Source: Ferruginibacter sp. (GTDB taxonomy: Bacteria > Bacteroidota > Bacteroidia > Chitinophagales > Chitinophagaceae). Taken from it: a stretch of 64,000 nucleotides of DNA. Below the pieces are notes generated by a model. It saw nothing but the letters and a program-made list of their open reading frames with translations, was not told the origin of the DNA and did not search any database. Position 1 is the first letter of the stretch. Every line of letters begins with the position of its first letter. Below are positions 43,172 to 51,213 of the stretch, piece after piece. A program made the translations under genes and the position numbers. The stretch spans positions 2,530,647-2,594,646 of the forward strand of contig JABFRP010000002.1 in assembly GCA_013141115.1 (NCBI GenBank). The letters run 5' to 3'.

Positions 43172-44224
43172 ATGGAAAAGTCTGATAACCTCACAACGAT
43201 AGCCGTAACAGGATTAAATGCTATTGATAGTCCGGGACCCGGCATTGCAGTAATCAGGGCGCTGAGAGATGGGCTGGCAAAACCTTTGCGGATTATTGGC
43301 CTGTCTTATGAAACATTGGAGCCGGGTATTTACATGCATGATGTGGTGGATAAAACCTACCAAATTCCTTACCCCGCAGCGGGTTCAGATGCCTTGCTCA
43401 GGAGATTGCAGTATATACATGAAAAAGAAAACCTGCAACTCATCATTCCCAATTTTGATGCAGAACTGCACAACTTTATAAAACTCGGCCCGGTATTGCA
43501 AACTATGGGTATTGCCACATTTCTCCCAACACAGGAGCAGTTTGATGTGAGGGATAAAATCAACTTATTCAGGTTTGGACAACAACAGGGGTTAACAGTT
43601 CCAAAAGATAAAATCATCAACAGCATTGCTGAATTAAATTCCTGCGAAGAATCACTGGGCTTTCCGTTGGTTGTAAAAGGAAAATTTTATGATGCGATTG
43701 TGGCCTATACAATGGAGCAGGCACAAAAGGCTTTTTATAAACTTTCTGCAAAATGGGGCTTCCCCATTATTGTACAGGAATTTATTGATGGTACAGAAAT
43801 AAATATTGCAGTACTGGGCGATGGAAAAGGCAATGCGGTGAGCATTATTCCCATGCGAAAACTGTACATCACCGACAAAGGAAAAGCATGGGCAGGAATT
43901 ACACTGGAGGATGATAAGTTGATAAAAGTGGCCAGTGATTTTGTGAATGCCACTAACTGGAAAGGTGGCTGTGAGCTGGAAATTATGAGAACTAAAAAAG
44001 ATGAATTGTATATCATGGAAATCAATCCACGTTTTCCGGCATGGATATATTTATCGGCTGCCGCAGGGCAAAACCAGCCCGCAGCGCTTGCTAAGATGGC
44101 CATGGGAGAAGCCGTACCGGTTTTTACCGGATATGAAGTGGGCAAGATTTTTATCCGTTACTCCTGGGATCATATCACAGATATCAAAGAGTTTCACCAG
44201 GTAAGCGGGATGGGTGAATTGTAA
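43172..44224 (+). CDS. ATP-grasp ligase
   Basis: A 350-residue enzyme of the carbamoyl-phosphate-synthase-like ATP-grasp group. The nucleotide-binding segments are FPLVVKGKFYDAIVAY and FPIIVQEFIDGTEINIAVLG, and the catalytic Mg site is LYIMEINPRFPAW (E-x-N-x-R). The N-terminal third (residues 1-110) is a Rossmann-like pre-ATP-grasp domain. The product is expected to be an amide or ester made through an acyl phosphate. The neighbour PqqD protein and PLP decarboxylase suggest modification of a peptide or amino acid. Confidence 0.86.
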   Translation: MEKSDNLTTIAVTGLNAIDSPGPGIAVIRALRDGLAKPLRIIGLSYETLEPGIYMHDVVDKTYQIPYPAAGSDALLRRLQYIHEKENLQLIIPNFDAELHNFIKLGPVLQTMGIATFLPTQEQFDVRDKINLFRFGQQQGLTVPKDKIINSIAELNSCEESLGFPLVVKGKFYDAIVAYTMEQAQKAFYKLSAKWGFPIIVQEFIDGTEINIAVLGDGKGNAVSIIPMRKLYITDKGKAWAGITLEDDKLIKVASDFVNATNWKGGCELEIMRTKKDELYIMEINPRFPAWIYLSAAAGQNQPAALAKMAMGEAVPVFTGYEVGKIFIRYSWDHITDIKEFHQVSGMGEL

Positions 44225-44264
44225 ATAAATATTTAGCAGGAGATCAATTTAAAAAAATTGCAGC

Positions 44265-45623
44265 ATGAAAAAAATGCTTTACGAAAGTCCTTCCATCCAA
44301 AAATTGAATGGAGGAATGATGAATAAGTTTGGAACGAGGACAGAGTATGAACCCGTAAAACAAATTGATGGTGTGGCGGTGCAAACAATGATGGCGCAGT
44401 ATGGCTCGCCTTTATTTGTTTTAAGTGAGCGAACCATACGACGCAATTATCAAAATGCCGTGAGGGCATTTAAAACACGTTATCCAAAAGTGCAGTTTGC
44501 CTGGAGTTATAAAACCAATTACCTCAATGCTGTTTGCAAAATATTTCACCAGGAGGGGAGCTGGGCAGAAGTGGTGAGCGGATTTGAATACCGCAAAGCG
44601 ATTGGCAACGGGGTGCCAGGCAATAAAATTATTTTTAATGGCCCCGAAAAAACAAATGAAGAACTGGAATTGGCAGTTAATAATGGATCATTAATTCACA
44701 TTGATCATTTTGATGAATTGTACCAGTTGATAATATTGAGTGACCAACTGAACAAAAAGCCCAGGGTAGCAATCCGTGTAAATATGGATACGGGAATTTA
44801 TCCCATGTGGGATCGTTTTGGTTTTAATTATGAAAATGGCCAGGCCTTTAGTGCACTCAGCAAAATTGTAGCATCCGGTAAAATGGAACTCATCGGTTTG
44901 CATTGTCATATCGGAACATTTATGTTATCAACCGATGCCTATGCCACTGCCGTAAAAAAATTGGGAGACCTTGCATGGAAATGCAAAACACAACTCAATA
45001 CAAGCATACAATATATTGACCTGGGTGGAGGTTTTCCATCAGCCAATACTTTAAGAGGTTCCTTTCTTCCGGGTACAGATAATGTACCATCTGTAGATGA
45101 ATTTGCTGAGGCCATTACAAATGGTTTGCTGCAACTCGGTTTTGGAGCAGATGAATTGCCCCTGCTAATTTTAGAAAGCGGCCGGGTATTAATAGATGAT
45201 GCAGGCTACCTCCTTGCATCTGTTATTGCCAACAAAAGATTAAGCGATGGCCGCCGTGCAACCATACTGGATGCGGGTGTAAACCTGTTATTCACTTCCT
45301 TTTGGTACGATCATAAAATAAGCCCGGCACAGGATTTTACACAACATTCCGAAGACATGGTATTGTATGGGCCATTGTGTATGAATATTGATGTGATAAG
45401 GCAAAGCATCAACCTGCCAATATTAAACCGTGGCGATAAAGTGGTAGTGCATAAAGTGGGTGCCTATAATATGACACAGTGGATGCAGTTTATACAAATG
45501 CGTCCCAATGTGATATTGATTGATGAACAAGGGCAAACACACCTGGTGAGAGCTGCAGAAAACCTGCAGTATGTAGAGCAACCCGAACGCATGCCCGAAC
45601 ATTTGAAACCAATTGATTTATGA
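44265..45623 (+). CDS. PLP-dependent decarboxylase (LysA/ODC fold III) with leader-like N-terminus
   Basis: A 452-residue protein of the alanine-racemase-fold decarboxylase family. The fold begins at IDGVAVQTMMAQYGSPLFVL (residue 34). The PLP lysine is K83 in AWSYKTNY, HCHIGTF follows, ESGRVLIDDAG and YGPLCMNIDVI mark the active-site glutamate/arginine and the cysteine loop. The first 30 residues are extra for the family: MLYESPSIQKLNGGMMNKFG. They contain Y-x-x-P-x-I, similar to the Y-x-x-P motif of lasso-type leader peptides recognised by PqqD-like domains. It is co-directional with pqqD-like and ATP-grasp genes. The substrate is unknown; diaminopimelate or ornithine-like amino acids are possible. 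Confidence 0.82.
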   Translation: MKKMLYESPSIQKLNGGMMNKFGTRTEYEPVKQIDGVAVQTMMAQYGSPLFVLSERTIRRNYQNAVRAFKTRYPKVQFAWSYKTNYLNAVCKIFHQEGSWAEVVSGFEYRKAIGNGVPGNKIIFNGPEKTNEELELAVNNGSLIHIDHFDELYQLIILSDQLNKKPRVAIRVNMDTGIYPMWDRFGFNYENGQAFSALSKIVASGKMELIGLHCHIGTFMLSTDAYATAVKKLGDLAWKCKTQLNTSIQYIDLGGGFPSANTLRGSFLPGTDNVPSVDEFAEAITNGLLQLGFGADELPLLILESGRVLIDDAGYLLASVIANKRLSDGRRATILDAGVNLLFTSFWYDHKISPAQDFTQHSEDMVLYGPLCMNIDVIRQSINLPILNRGDKVVVHKVGAYNMTQWMQFIQMRPNVILIDEQGQTHLVRAAENLQYVEQPERMPEHLKPIDL

Positions 45624-45632
45624 TAAAAGGCG

Positions 45633-47837
45633 TTGCCTGTTAAATTGAAAAATACGACTGCTATATCATTTCTTAAGTATTTCACTGCTACGGTATTGAA
45701 CAGTTACTCCATGTTGTTCTTTAGCAACAAAAAGTTTTTTGCAATAATGGTATTGCTGGCTTCTTTCTTTAATCCTTACACAGGCTTTGCTGGTTTGGTT
45801 GCTACAATAACAGCAGCTATAGTGGCCTATTTTATTGGCTTTAGCAGGGAGCAGGTAAAGAGTGGCCTATATACTTACAGTGCTACATTGGTAGGATTGG
45901 GTATGGGTACTTTTTATGAGTTTAGTATGGGGTTTTGGATATTGCTGGTTTTGGCAACAGTATTGGCGGTATTATTATCTGCAGCCTTTATTGCCCAACT
46001 GGGTAAAAGCAATCTGCCGGCATTGTCGTTGGCGTTTATTTTTACGTTGTGGGTGGTCATTCTTTCATCCAAAGAATTTGCGGTGATTGGCCTTACTCAG
46101 CGTAATATTTATTGGCTCAATGAAATGTATGCTGCAGGAGGAACGGGATTAATCAACTTTGTGCAACGGGTAGAAACGATTGCCATGCCGGATATGTTGT
46201 CAGGTTTTTTGCGCTCATTAAGTGCCATCCTGTTTCAAAGTAATATTGCTGCAGGTATTTTGCTCAGTATTGGATTACTCTTTTTTTCACGGATTGCCTT
46301 AACCCTGATGGTGGCAGGTTATACCATTGCCATTCTATTTATTCAACTGATGGATGGTTATGCAGGAAGCGTAAATTATTATAACCTTGGTACCAATTTC
46401 ATGCTGGTGTCCGTGGCACTCGGTGGCTTTTACATTATTCCTTCTGTGCGATCTTTTTTCTGGTCGTTGATAACGGTGCCTATTTCATATATACTTGTAA
46501 TAGCACTTTGGAAGATTACCTACACCTGGGGATTACCTGTTTTTTCATTGCCATTTTGTATTACGGTTATTCTTTTTCTTTTTGTTTTGCAGTTGCGCAA
46601 AGCAGGGGGTAAAATGGTTCTTACTCCCATCCAGTATTACAGCCCCGAAGAAAATCTTTACAGGTTTACCAATAATAAAGAACGGGTGCTGAGTGATTTT
46701 TATTACTATCACCTGTCGCTTCCATTTATGGGCGACTGGACGGTAAGCCAGGGATATGATGGCACTATAACACATAAAGGAGATTGGGGAAAGGCACTTG
46801 ATTTTGTAATTACTGATAAAGAAAATAAAACCTACCAGGGCACAGGTACTGAGCCGGAACAGTATTATTGTTATAACAAACCCGTGCTGAGCCCGGCAGA
46901 TGGCATTGTAGAAGAAATAATTGATTATGTGGAAGACAATGCCATTGGAGGAAATAACACTCAACAAAACTGGGGTAATACGATTATAATAAAACACGCC
47001 GCCACACTTTATACAAAACTATCTCATTTAAAACGGGGATCATTTAAAGTGGCAAAAGGCGCTTTTGTAAAAAAAGGAGATATCCTTGCTACCTGCGGCA
47101 GTTCCGGCCGATCTCCCGAACCGCACCTGCATTTCCAGGTGCAGGCTACACCTTATATAGATTCTAAAACCCTCGCCTATCCTTTGGCTTATTTTTTACA
47201 ACAGCAAAATGGCAACAGCATAATAAAAACCTATTCAGTGCCGCTTGAAAATAATATTGTTGGCAACATAATTCCCAATGCACAATTGCAGCAGGCCTTT
47301 GATTTTAAACCGGGTTATATCATGAAAGTCACCGCAGCCGGTTATGAAGAGGAGGCATGGGAAGTGATGGTGAGTACCTATAATGAAACTTATTTTTATT
47401 GCAGCCGGCATCATGCGTATGCTTATTTCATCAACAATGGCAGCATGTTTTACTTCACCCATTATTTTGGCAACCAGCATACATTGCTTTACCTGTTTTA
47501 CCAGGCAGCTTACAAAATAGTACTCAGCACCAATAAAAAAATAACAATTACCGATAGCTTTTCACAAAACATATTTGCAACACATCCGCTAAAGTGGTTT
47601 CAGGATCTGCTGGCCCCGTTTTTTATATTCATGAAAATGAAATATACCAGTATGGTAATAAAGGATGATGATATGCTGGGTGGCGGAAACATAGTGTTGA
47701 AAAGCTATTCACAGCAATACATGCCCGGTTCTGTAAAACAAAAAATGCTGGCCGGTATAGAAATACAGCAGGGCAAACTCCATGGTTTTAATGTAGCATT
47801 TAATAATAATAAAATTGAAGCCTCATGCAAAAATTAA
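45633..47837 (+). CDS. Urea-transporter domain fused to M23 metallopeptidase
   Basis: A 734-residue fusion. Residues about 20-330 form a SLC14/UT-type urea transporter with about ten helices (FNPYTGFAGLVATITAAIVAY, shortened; and TYSATLVGLGMGTFY). Residues about 370-530 form an M23/LytM-type peptidase with THKGDWGKALDF, SPADGIVEEI, GNTIIIKHA and the HLHFQVQ zinc motif. A C-terminal domain of about 200 residues follows. No signal peptide is needed, since the peptidase follows an even number of helices. The combination may link peptidoglycan cleavage with transport of a small amide. It begins 9 bases after the decarboxylase stop. Confidence 0.83.
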   Translation: MPVKLKNTTAISFLKYFTATVLNSYSMLFFSNKKFFAIMVLLASFFNPYTGFAGLVATITAAIVAYFIGFSREQVKSGLYTYSATLVGLGMGTFYEFSMGFWILLVLATVLAVLLSAAFIAQLGKSNLPALSLAFIFTLWVVILSSKEFAVIGLTQRNIYWLNEMYAAGGTGLINFVQRVETIAMPDMLSGFLRSLSAILFQSNIAAGILLSIGLLFFSRIALTLMVAGYTIAILFIQLMDGYAGSVNYYNLGTNFMLVSVALGGFYIIPSVRSFFWSLITVPISYILVIALWKITYTWGLPVFSLPFCITVILFLFVLQLRKAGGKMVLTPIQYYSPEENLYRFTNNKERVLSDFYYYHLSLPFMGDWTVSQGYDGTITHKGDWGKALDFVITDKENKTYQGTGTEPEQYYCYNKPVLSPADGIVEEIIDYVEDNAIGGNNTQQNWGNTIIIKHAATLYTKLSHLKRGSFKVAKGAFVKKGDILATCGSSGRSPEPHLHFQVQATPYIDSKTLAYPLAYFLQQQNGNSIIKTYSVPLENNIVGNIIPNAQLQQAFDFKPGYIMKVTAAGYEEEAWEVMVSTYNETYFYCSRHHAYAYFINNGSMFYFTHYFGNQHTLLYLFYQAAYKIVLSTNKKITITDSFSQNIFATHPLKWFQDLLAPFFIFMKMKYTSMVIKDDDMLGGGNIVLKSYSQQYMPGSVKQKMLAGIEIQQGKLHGFNVAFNNNKIEASCKN

Positions 47838-49003
47838 TCATAGTAACACTGCTGGTTTTCCTGTTGGCTACAACTGCTACAAAGGCACAAACAAATATTT
47901 CTTTTGCTGCTGCCGACAGTCAATCCTATGCTTTATATGAAAAAGCACAATGGAAAACATTATTGCTATTTGGAAAAGAAGCCATTGCCAATGGGCAGGA
48001 TTTTGTTTTATTAAGAATGCGGATGGGGTATGCAGCTTTTATGCTGGGTAACTATAGCGAATCAATCAAACATTACGAAACAGTATTGAAGGAAGATACC
48101 TACAATAGCACGGCGCATTATTATATTTACTGGAGCCGGGTAAACCTTAACCAGCCGGAAATGGCAATGGCTGAAGTCAAATTTTTAACCCCCGGAATGA
48201 TTGCTGATAAAAATAGCAGGGCTGCTGCTTTTACCAATGCCGCAGTAGAGTTGAGCTTCAAGCAGGCTTCCGTAAAATCAAGAGGTAATTCCATGTATAC
48301 AAGGGTGGGCCTGGGTAACCGTTTTAGTCACGGTTTTCATATACAGCAATCAATAGCCACTTACCAGCAAAAAATCAGTGAGCCCTTACTTACAGCGGTT
48401 ACAAAAAACACTAATATAAATATCAACCAGGTAGAATATTATAACAGGGTCATGTTTAACCTTAATCGAAACTGGCAACTGAAAACTGCCTATCATTATA
48501 TTTATACGCCTTTTAATAATTTCAGGTATCACAATCACCTGTTGCTGGCAGGGATTAAATACAATGGAACCTATTTAAACATACAGGCCGATGCTATCAT
48601 TGGTAGAATTACAGACACATCCACGCAGCAATACAACCTGCAGTTGGATTTATACCCCCTTGGTAATCTTAACCTGTATAGTTTTTCCACTGCAAGTTTT
48701 CGGCAGCAAAAGGAATCAGCCTTTAATTTCAGGCAAGTGATTGGTGTAAAATTGCTGAAGCAATTATGGCTGGAAGGAAATATTACAATTGGCGAATTTA
48801 AAAACTATGCAGAAAATGATGCACTGTACGTTTACAATGCCATAGACGTTAATAAACAAAAAACAGGTATAACAGGTTACATTTTGTTAAACGAAAAATT
48901 ATCTGCCCAAATCGGTTATACTTACGAGCAACGCCAGTTATTTGGTACCACATCTACTTTTAATCAACATTCAATTACAGGAGGCCTATCATGGAAATTT
49001 TAA
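47825..49003 (+). CDS. TPR / outer-membrane beta-barrel protein
   Basis: A 392-residue exported protein (signal peptide ending ATKAQ). Residues 25-130 carry two or three TPR-like helical repeats (LRMRMGYAAFMLGNYSESIK). The rest is rich in alternating aromatic and polar residues with repeated Asn-Trp-x-x turns, ending HSITGGLSWKF, the terminal aromatic of an outer membrane barrel. It overlaps the preceding gene by 13 bases and the next by 13, so the three are tightly coupled. Confidence 0.76.
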   Translation: MQKLIIVTLLVFLLATTATKAQTNISFAAADSQSYALYEKAQWKTLLLFGKEAIANGQDFVLLRMRMGYAAFMLGNYSESIKHYETVLKEDTYNSTAHYYIYWSRVNLNQPEMAMAEVKFLTPGMIADKNSRAAAFTNAAVELSFKQASVKSRGNSMYTRVGLGNRFSHGFHIQQSIATYQQKISEPLLTAVTKNTNININQVEYYNRVMFNLNRNWQLKTAYHYIYTPFNNFRYHNHLLLAGIKYNGTYLNIQADAIIGRITDTSTQQYNLQLDLYPLGNLNLYSFSTASFRQQKESAFNFRQVIGVKLLKQLWLEGNITIGEFKNYAENDALYVYNAIDVNKQKTGITGYILLNEKLSAQIGYTYEQRQLFGTTSTFNQHSITGGLSWKF

Positions 49004-49611
49004 AAAAATCAATGCTTGCAATGTTATCAATGTTATTGCTAAATTTTGCAACAGCACAACAAGAATCAAAGCTGCAGAGTGCTTTTTTAGAAAGCTATAC
49101 ACAGGAGTACAATAAACAATATGCAATAGCCATCACTACACTCAGCAAAGTATATGATGAGCATAGTTATGAACTTAACCTGAGGTTAGGCTGGTTAACT
49201 TATTTGAATAAAGATTACCCGAAATCGCAATTGTATTATCAAAAAGCAGTGTACCTGAAGCCTTATGCTGTAGAAGCTAAATTGGGATTGGTGCAGCCCC
49301 TGGCCGCTTTGCAAAATATAGACAAACTCCTGCAGGTATACGATGAAATATTAAAAATTGACCCACAAAATACAAAGGCCAATTACTGGGCAGGCGTAAT
49401 TTATTATAACCGCAAAAAGTATGAGCAGGCCGCAAGGTTTTTTGAGAAGCTGGTGAATCTTTACCCTTTTGATTTTGACGGTAACCATATGCTGGCATGG
49501 ACTTATTTAAACCTTGGCAGGAATGCTGATGCTAAAATTTTATTCAACAAGGCGCTGCTGATAAAACCGGGTGATGTTTCCTGTAAGGAAGGCCTGGTAA
49601 AAACAGGGTAG
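48991..49611 (+). CDS. TPR-repeat secreted protein
   Basis: A 206-residue exported protein (signal peptide ending FATAQ) with four to five tetratricopeptide repeats, for example AKLGLVQPLAALQNIDKLLQ and AGVIYYNRKKYEQAARFFEK. TPR proteins serve as docking surfaces. It ends the cluster begun by the PqqD-like gene. Confidence 0.84.
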   Translation: MEILKKSMLAMLSMLLLNFATAQQESKLQSAFLESYTQEYNKQYAIAITTLSKVYDEHSYELNLRLGWLTYLNKDYPKSQLYYQKAVYLKPYAVEAKLGLVQPLAALQNIDKLLQVYDEILKIDPQNTKANYWAGVIYYNRKKYEQAARFFEKLVNLYPFDFDGNHMLAWTYLNLGRNADAKILFNKALLIKPGDVSCKEGLVKTG

Positions 49612-49640
49612 TTAAAAGCTGTAAGAAAAATGGCAAAGCC

Positions 49641-49670
49641 CATAGGATTATTTAATAAAGTCTTGTCTAA
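49641..49670 (+). promoter_or_regulatory. ECF sigma promoter, copy 3 (DUF2202 operon)
   Basis: CATAGGATT, 15 bases, GTCTAA. Sequence and spacing are the same as in the two copies at the sigma locus 9 kb away, so the DUF2202 genes should belong to that sigma regulon. Confidence 0.73.
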
Positions 49671-49721
49671 CTTTTAAACAGTATTTAATTAATCAAAATT
49701 TTATCATCAAAAAAAATAACC

Positions 49722-50402
49722 ATGAAAACATTAATAAAAAAATCAGGCTTTGCCTTTTTGTTAGCTGCATTTATTTTTACTGCGGCTTCCTGCACCAAAG
49801 ATGCCAACGTTGATAGCAGCAATAACAACAATAGTATGAATACTGCAAATCTTCAGGCACAAATCAGCATGCTGCCAATCGAATCTTTAAGCACCGCTGA
49901 ATTAAATACACTGTCATTAATGCGGGAAGAAGAAAAACTGGCAAGAGATGTTTACATAACCTTGTACAATAAATGGGGCGTAAATATTTTTACCAATATC
50001 AGCAAAAGCGAACAAACCCACATGGATGCTATACTAATGCTGTTAAATAAATATGGCCTGCCAGATCCTGTTGGTTCAAATGCTATCGGCGTATTTAGTA
50101 ATGCAACATTGCAGAATCTGTACACGCAATTGGTGGAGCAGGGCAGCATCAGCTTACTGGATGCTTACAAAGTAGGCGCTACCATTGAAGACCTTGATAT
50201 TTTTGATCTTAATTCAGCCCTTACAACTATCGATAACCAGGATATTCGTCTCGTGTATGATAATCTTACAAAGGGAAGCCGTAATCACATGAGGTCTTTT
50301 TATAAAAATATTTTAAGCCTTGGCAGTACCTATACCCCTCAATACATTTCCCAGGCTGCATTTGATGCCATCATCAGCAGTGCAATGGAAACCGGATTTT
50401 AA
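49722..50402 (+). CDS. DUF2202 ferritin-like lipoprotein, paralogue 1
   Basis: A 226-residue lipoprotein (AASCTKDAN). The DUF2202 domain covers residues 60-225 with the helix motif LMREEEKLARDVYITLYNKW, which has carboxylates and spacing as in ferritin-like four-helix bundles, and a later SRNHMRSFYKNI. These proteins may bind iron or another metal, but the activity is unproved. It is upstream of a second DUF2202 gene, 17 bases away. Confidence 0.86.
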   Translation: MKTLIKKSGFAFLLAAFIFTAASCTKDANVDSSNNNNSMNTANLQAQISMLPIESLSTAELNTLSLMREEEKLARDVYITLYNKWGVNIFTNISKSEQTHMDAILMLLNKYGLPDPVGSNAIGVFSNATLQNLYTQLVEQGSISLLDAYKVGATIEDLDIFDLNSALTTIDNQDIRLVYDNLTKGSRNHMRSFYKNILSLGSTYTPQYISQAAFDAIISSAMETGF

Positions 50403-50419
50403 ATCTTAAAAAATGTAAA

Positions 50420-51031
50420 ATGAAAAATGTTTTGTTCTTTACAGTGATTATGTTGCAATCGTTAATTGGGTTTGCACAGCAAAATACTTTATTAACCAAA
50501 AATGAAAATGAAGCCATTCTTTATATGAGAGAAGAAGAAAAATTAGCAAGGGATGTGTATGATTCGATGTACGTAAAATGGGGAGGTAATCCATTTGGTA
50601 ATATTCGCTATAGCGAACAGGTACACATGGATAAAATGAAAATGCTGATTACTACTTACAGTTTGCAGGATCCGGTTGTAACAACCAAGAACAGTCATGG
50701 AATGTTTATAAACCCAACACTGCAAAAATATTACAACGAGCTTGCAGCAACAGGTAGTCAGTCTTTAACAGCCGCATTAAAAGTGGGTGCCAAAATAGAA
50801 GAGCTGGACATTGTCGATCTGGAAGAAAGAATTAAACAAACGCAAAATGAAAATGTCATCAACTCTTTTGAGTTTTTAAAAAGGGCATCTCATAATCACT
50901 TGCGGGCATTTGTGCGCAGGCTTAAAATGGAGGGTGTAAATTATGAACCAGTGATACTGAATAAAGTATCCTTCAATAAAATAATTAAAGCAGAAAAGGC
51001 CAAAGGCAGATGTAAACAAAAATGTGATTGA
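50420..51031 (+). CDS. DUF2202 ferritin-like protein, paralogue 2
   Basis: A 203-residue exported protein (signal peptide ending GFAQQ) with the same motif YMREEEKLARDVYDSMYVKW and ASHNHLRAFVRRLK. It ends with GRCKQKCD, a cysteine-containing tail that paralogue 1 lacks. It is probably co-transcribed with paralogue 1 from the ECF-type promoter. Exported DUF2202 proteins may store or oxidise metals in the envelope. Confidence 0.86.
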   Translation: MKNVLFFTVIMLQSLIGFAQQNTLLTKNENEAILYMREEEKLARDVYDSMYVKWGGNPFGNIRYSEQVHMDKMKMLITTYSLQDPVVTTKNSHGMFINPTLQKYYNELAATGSQSLTAALKVGAKIEELDIVDLEERIKQTQNENVINSFEFLKRASHNHLRAFVRRLKMEGVNYEPVILNKVSFNKIIKAEKAKGRCKQKCD

Positions 51032-51052
51032 GGTTTGATTAGTGTACTAGCA

Positions 51053-51094
51053 AATTAAATCACCCGGCAAATAATATTGCCGGGTGATTTAATT
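51053..51094. terminator. Long perfect stem terminator
   Basis: AATTAAATCACCCGGCAA, a six-base loop, then its exact reverse complement. The 18-bp stem ends the DUF2202 operon. Confidence 0.85.
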
Positions 51095-51141
51095 ATAAGG
51101 CATACAAACTATTGGGGGCATTTTTAAAAGAAACTCAAAAT

Positions 51142-51185
51142 GTAACAAAAGTCACCAAACAATGTATTTACAAAAAATACATTTA
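51142..51185 (+). promoter_or_regulatory. Crp/Fnr-type promoter for SQR
   Basis: GTAACaaaaGTCAC (51142-51155) with TACATTTA at 51178, 29.5 nt from the centre. It excludes the ORF-track start at 51112, which lies upstream of the promoter. Confidence 0.72.
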
Positions 51186-51213
51186 CAGGGAACAAATTTT
51201 AAACAGAAACGAT

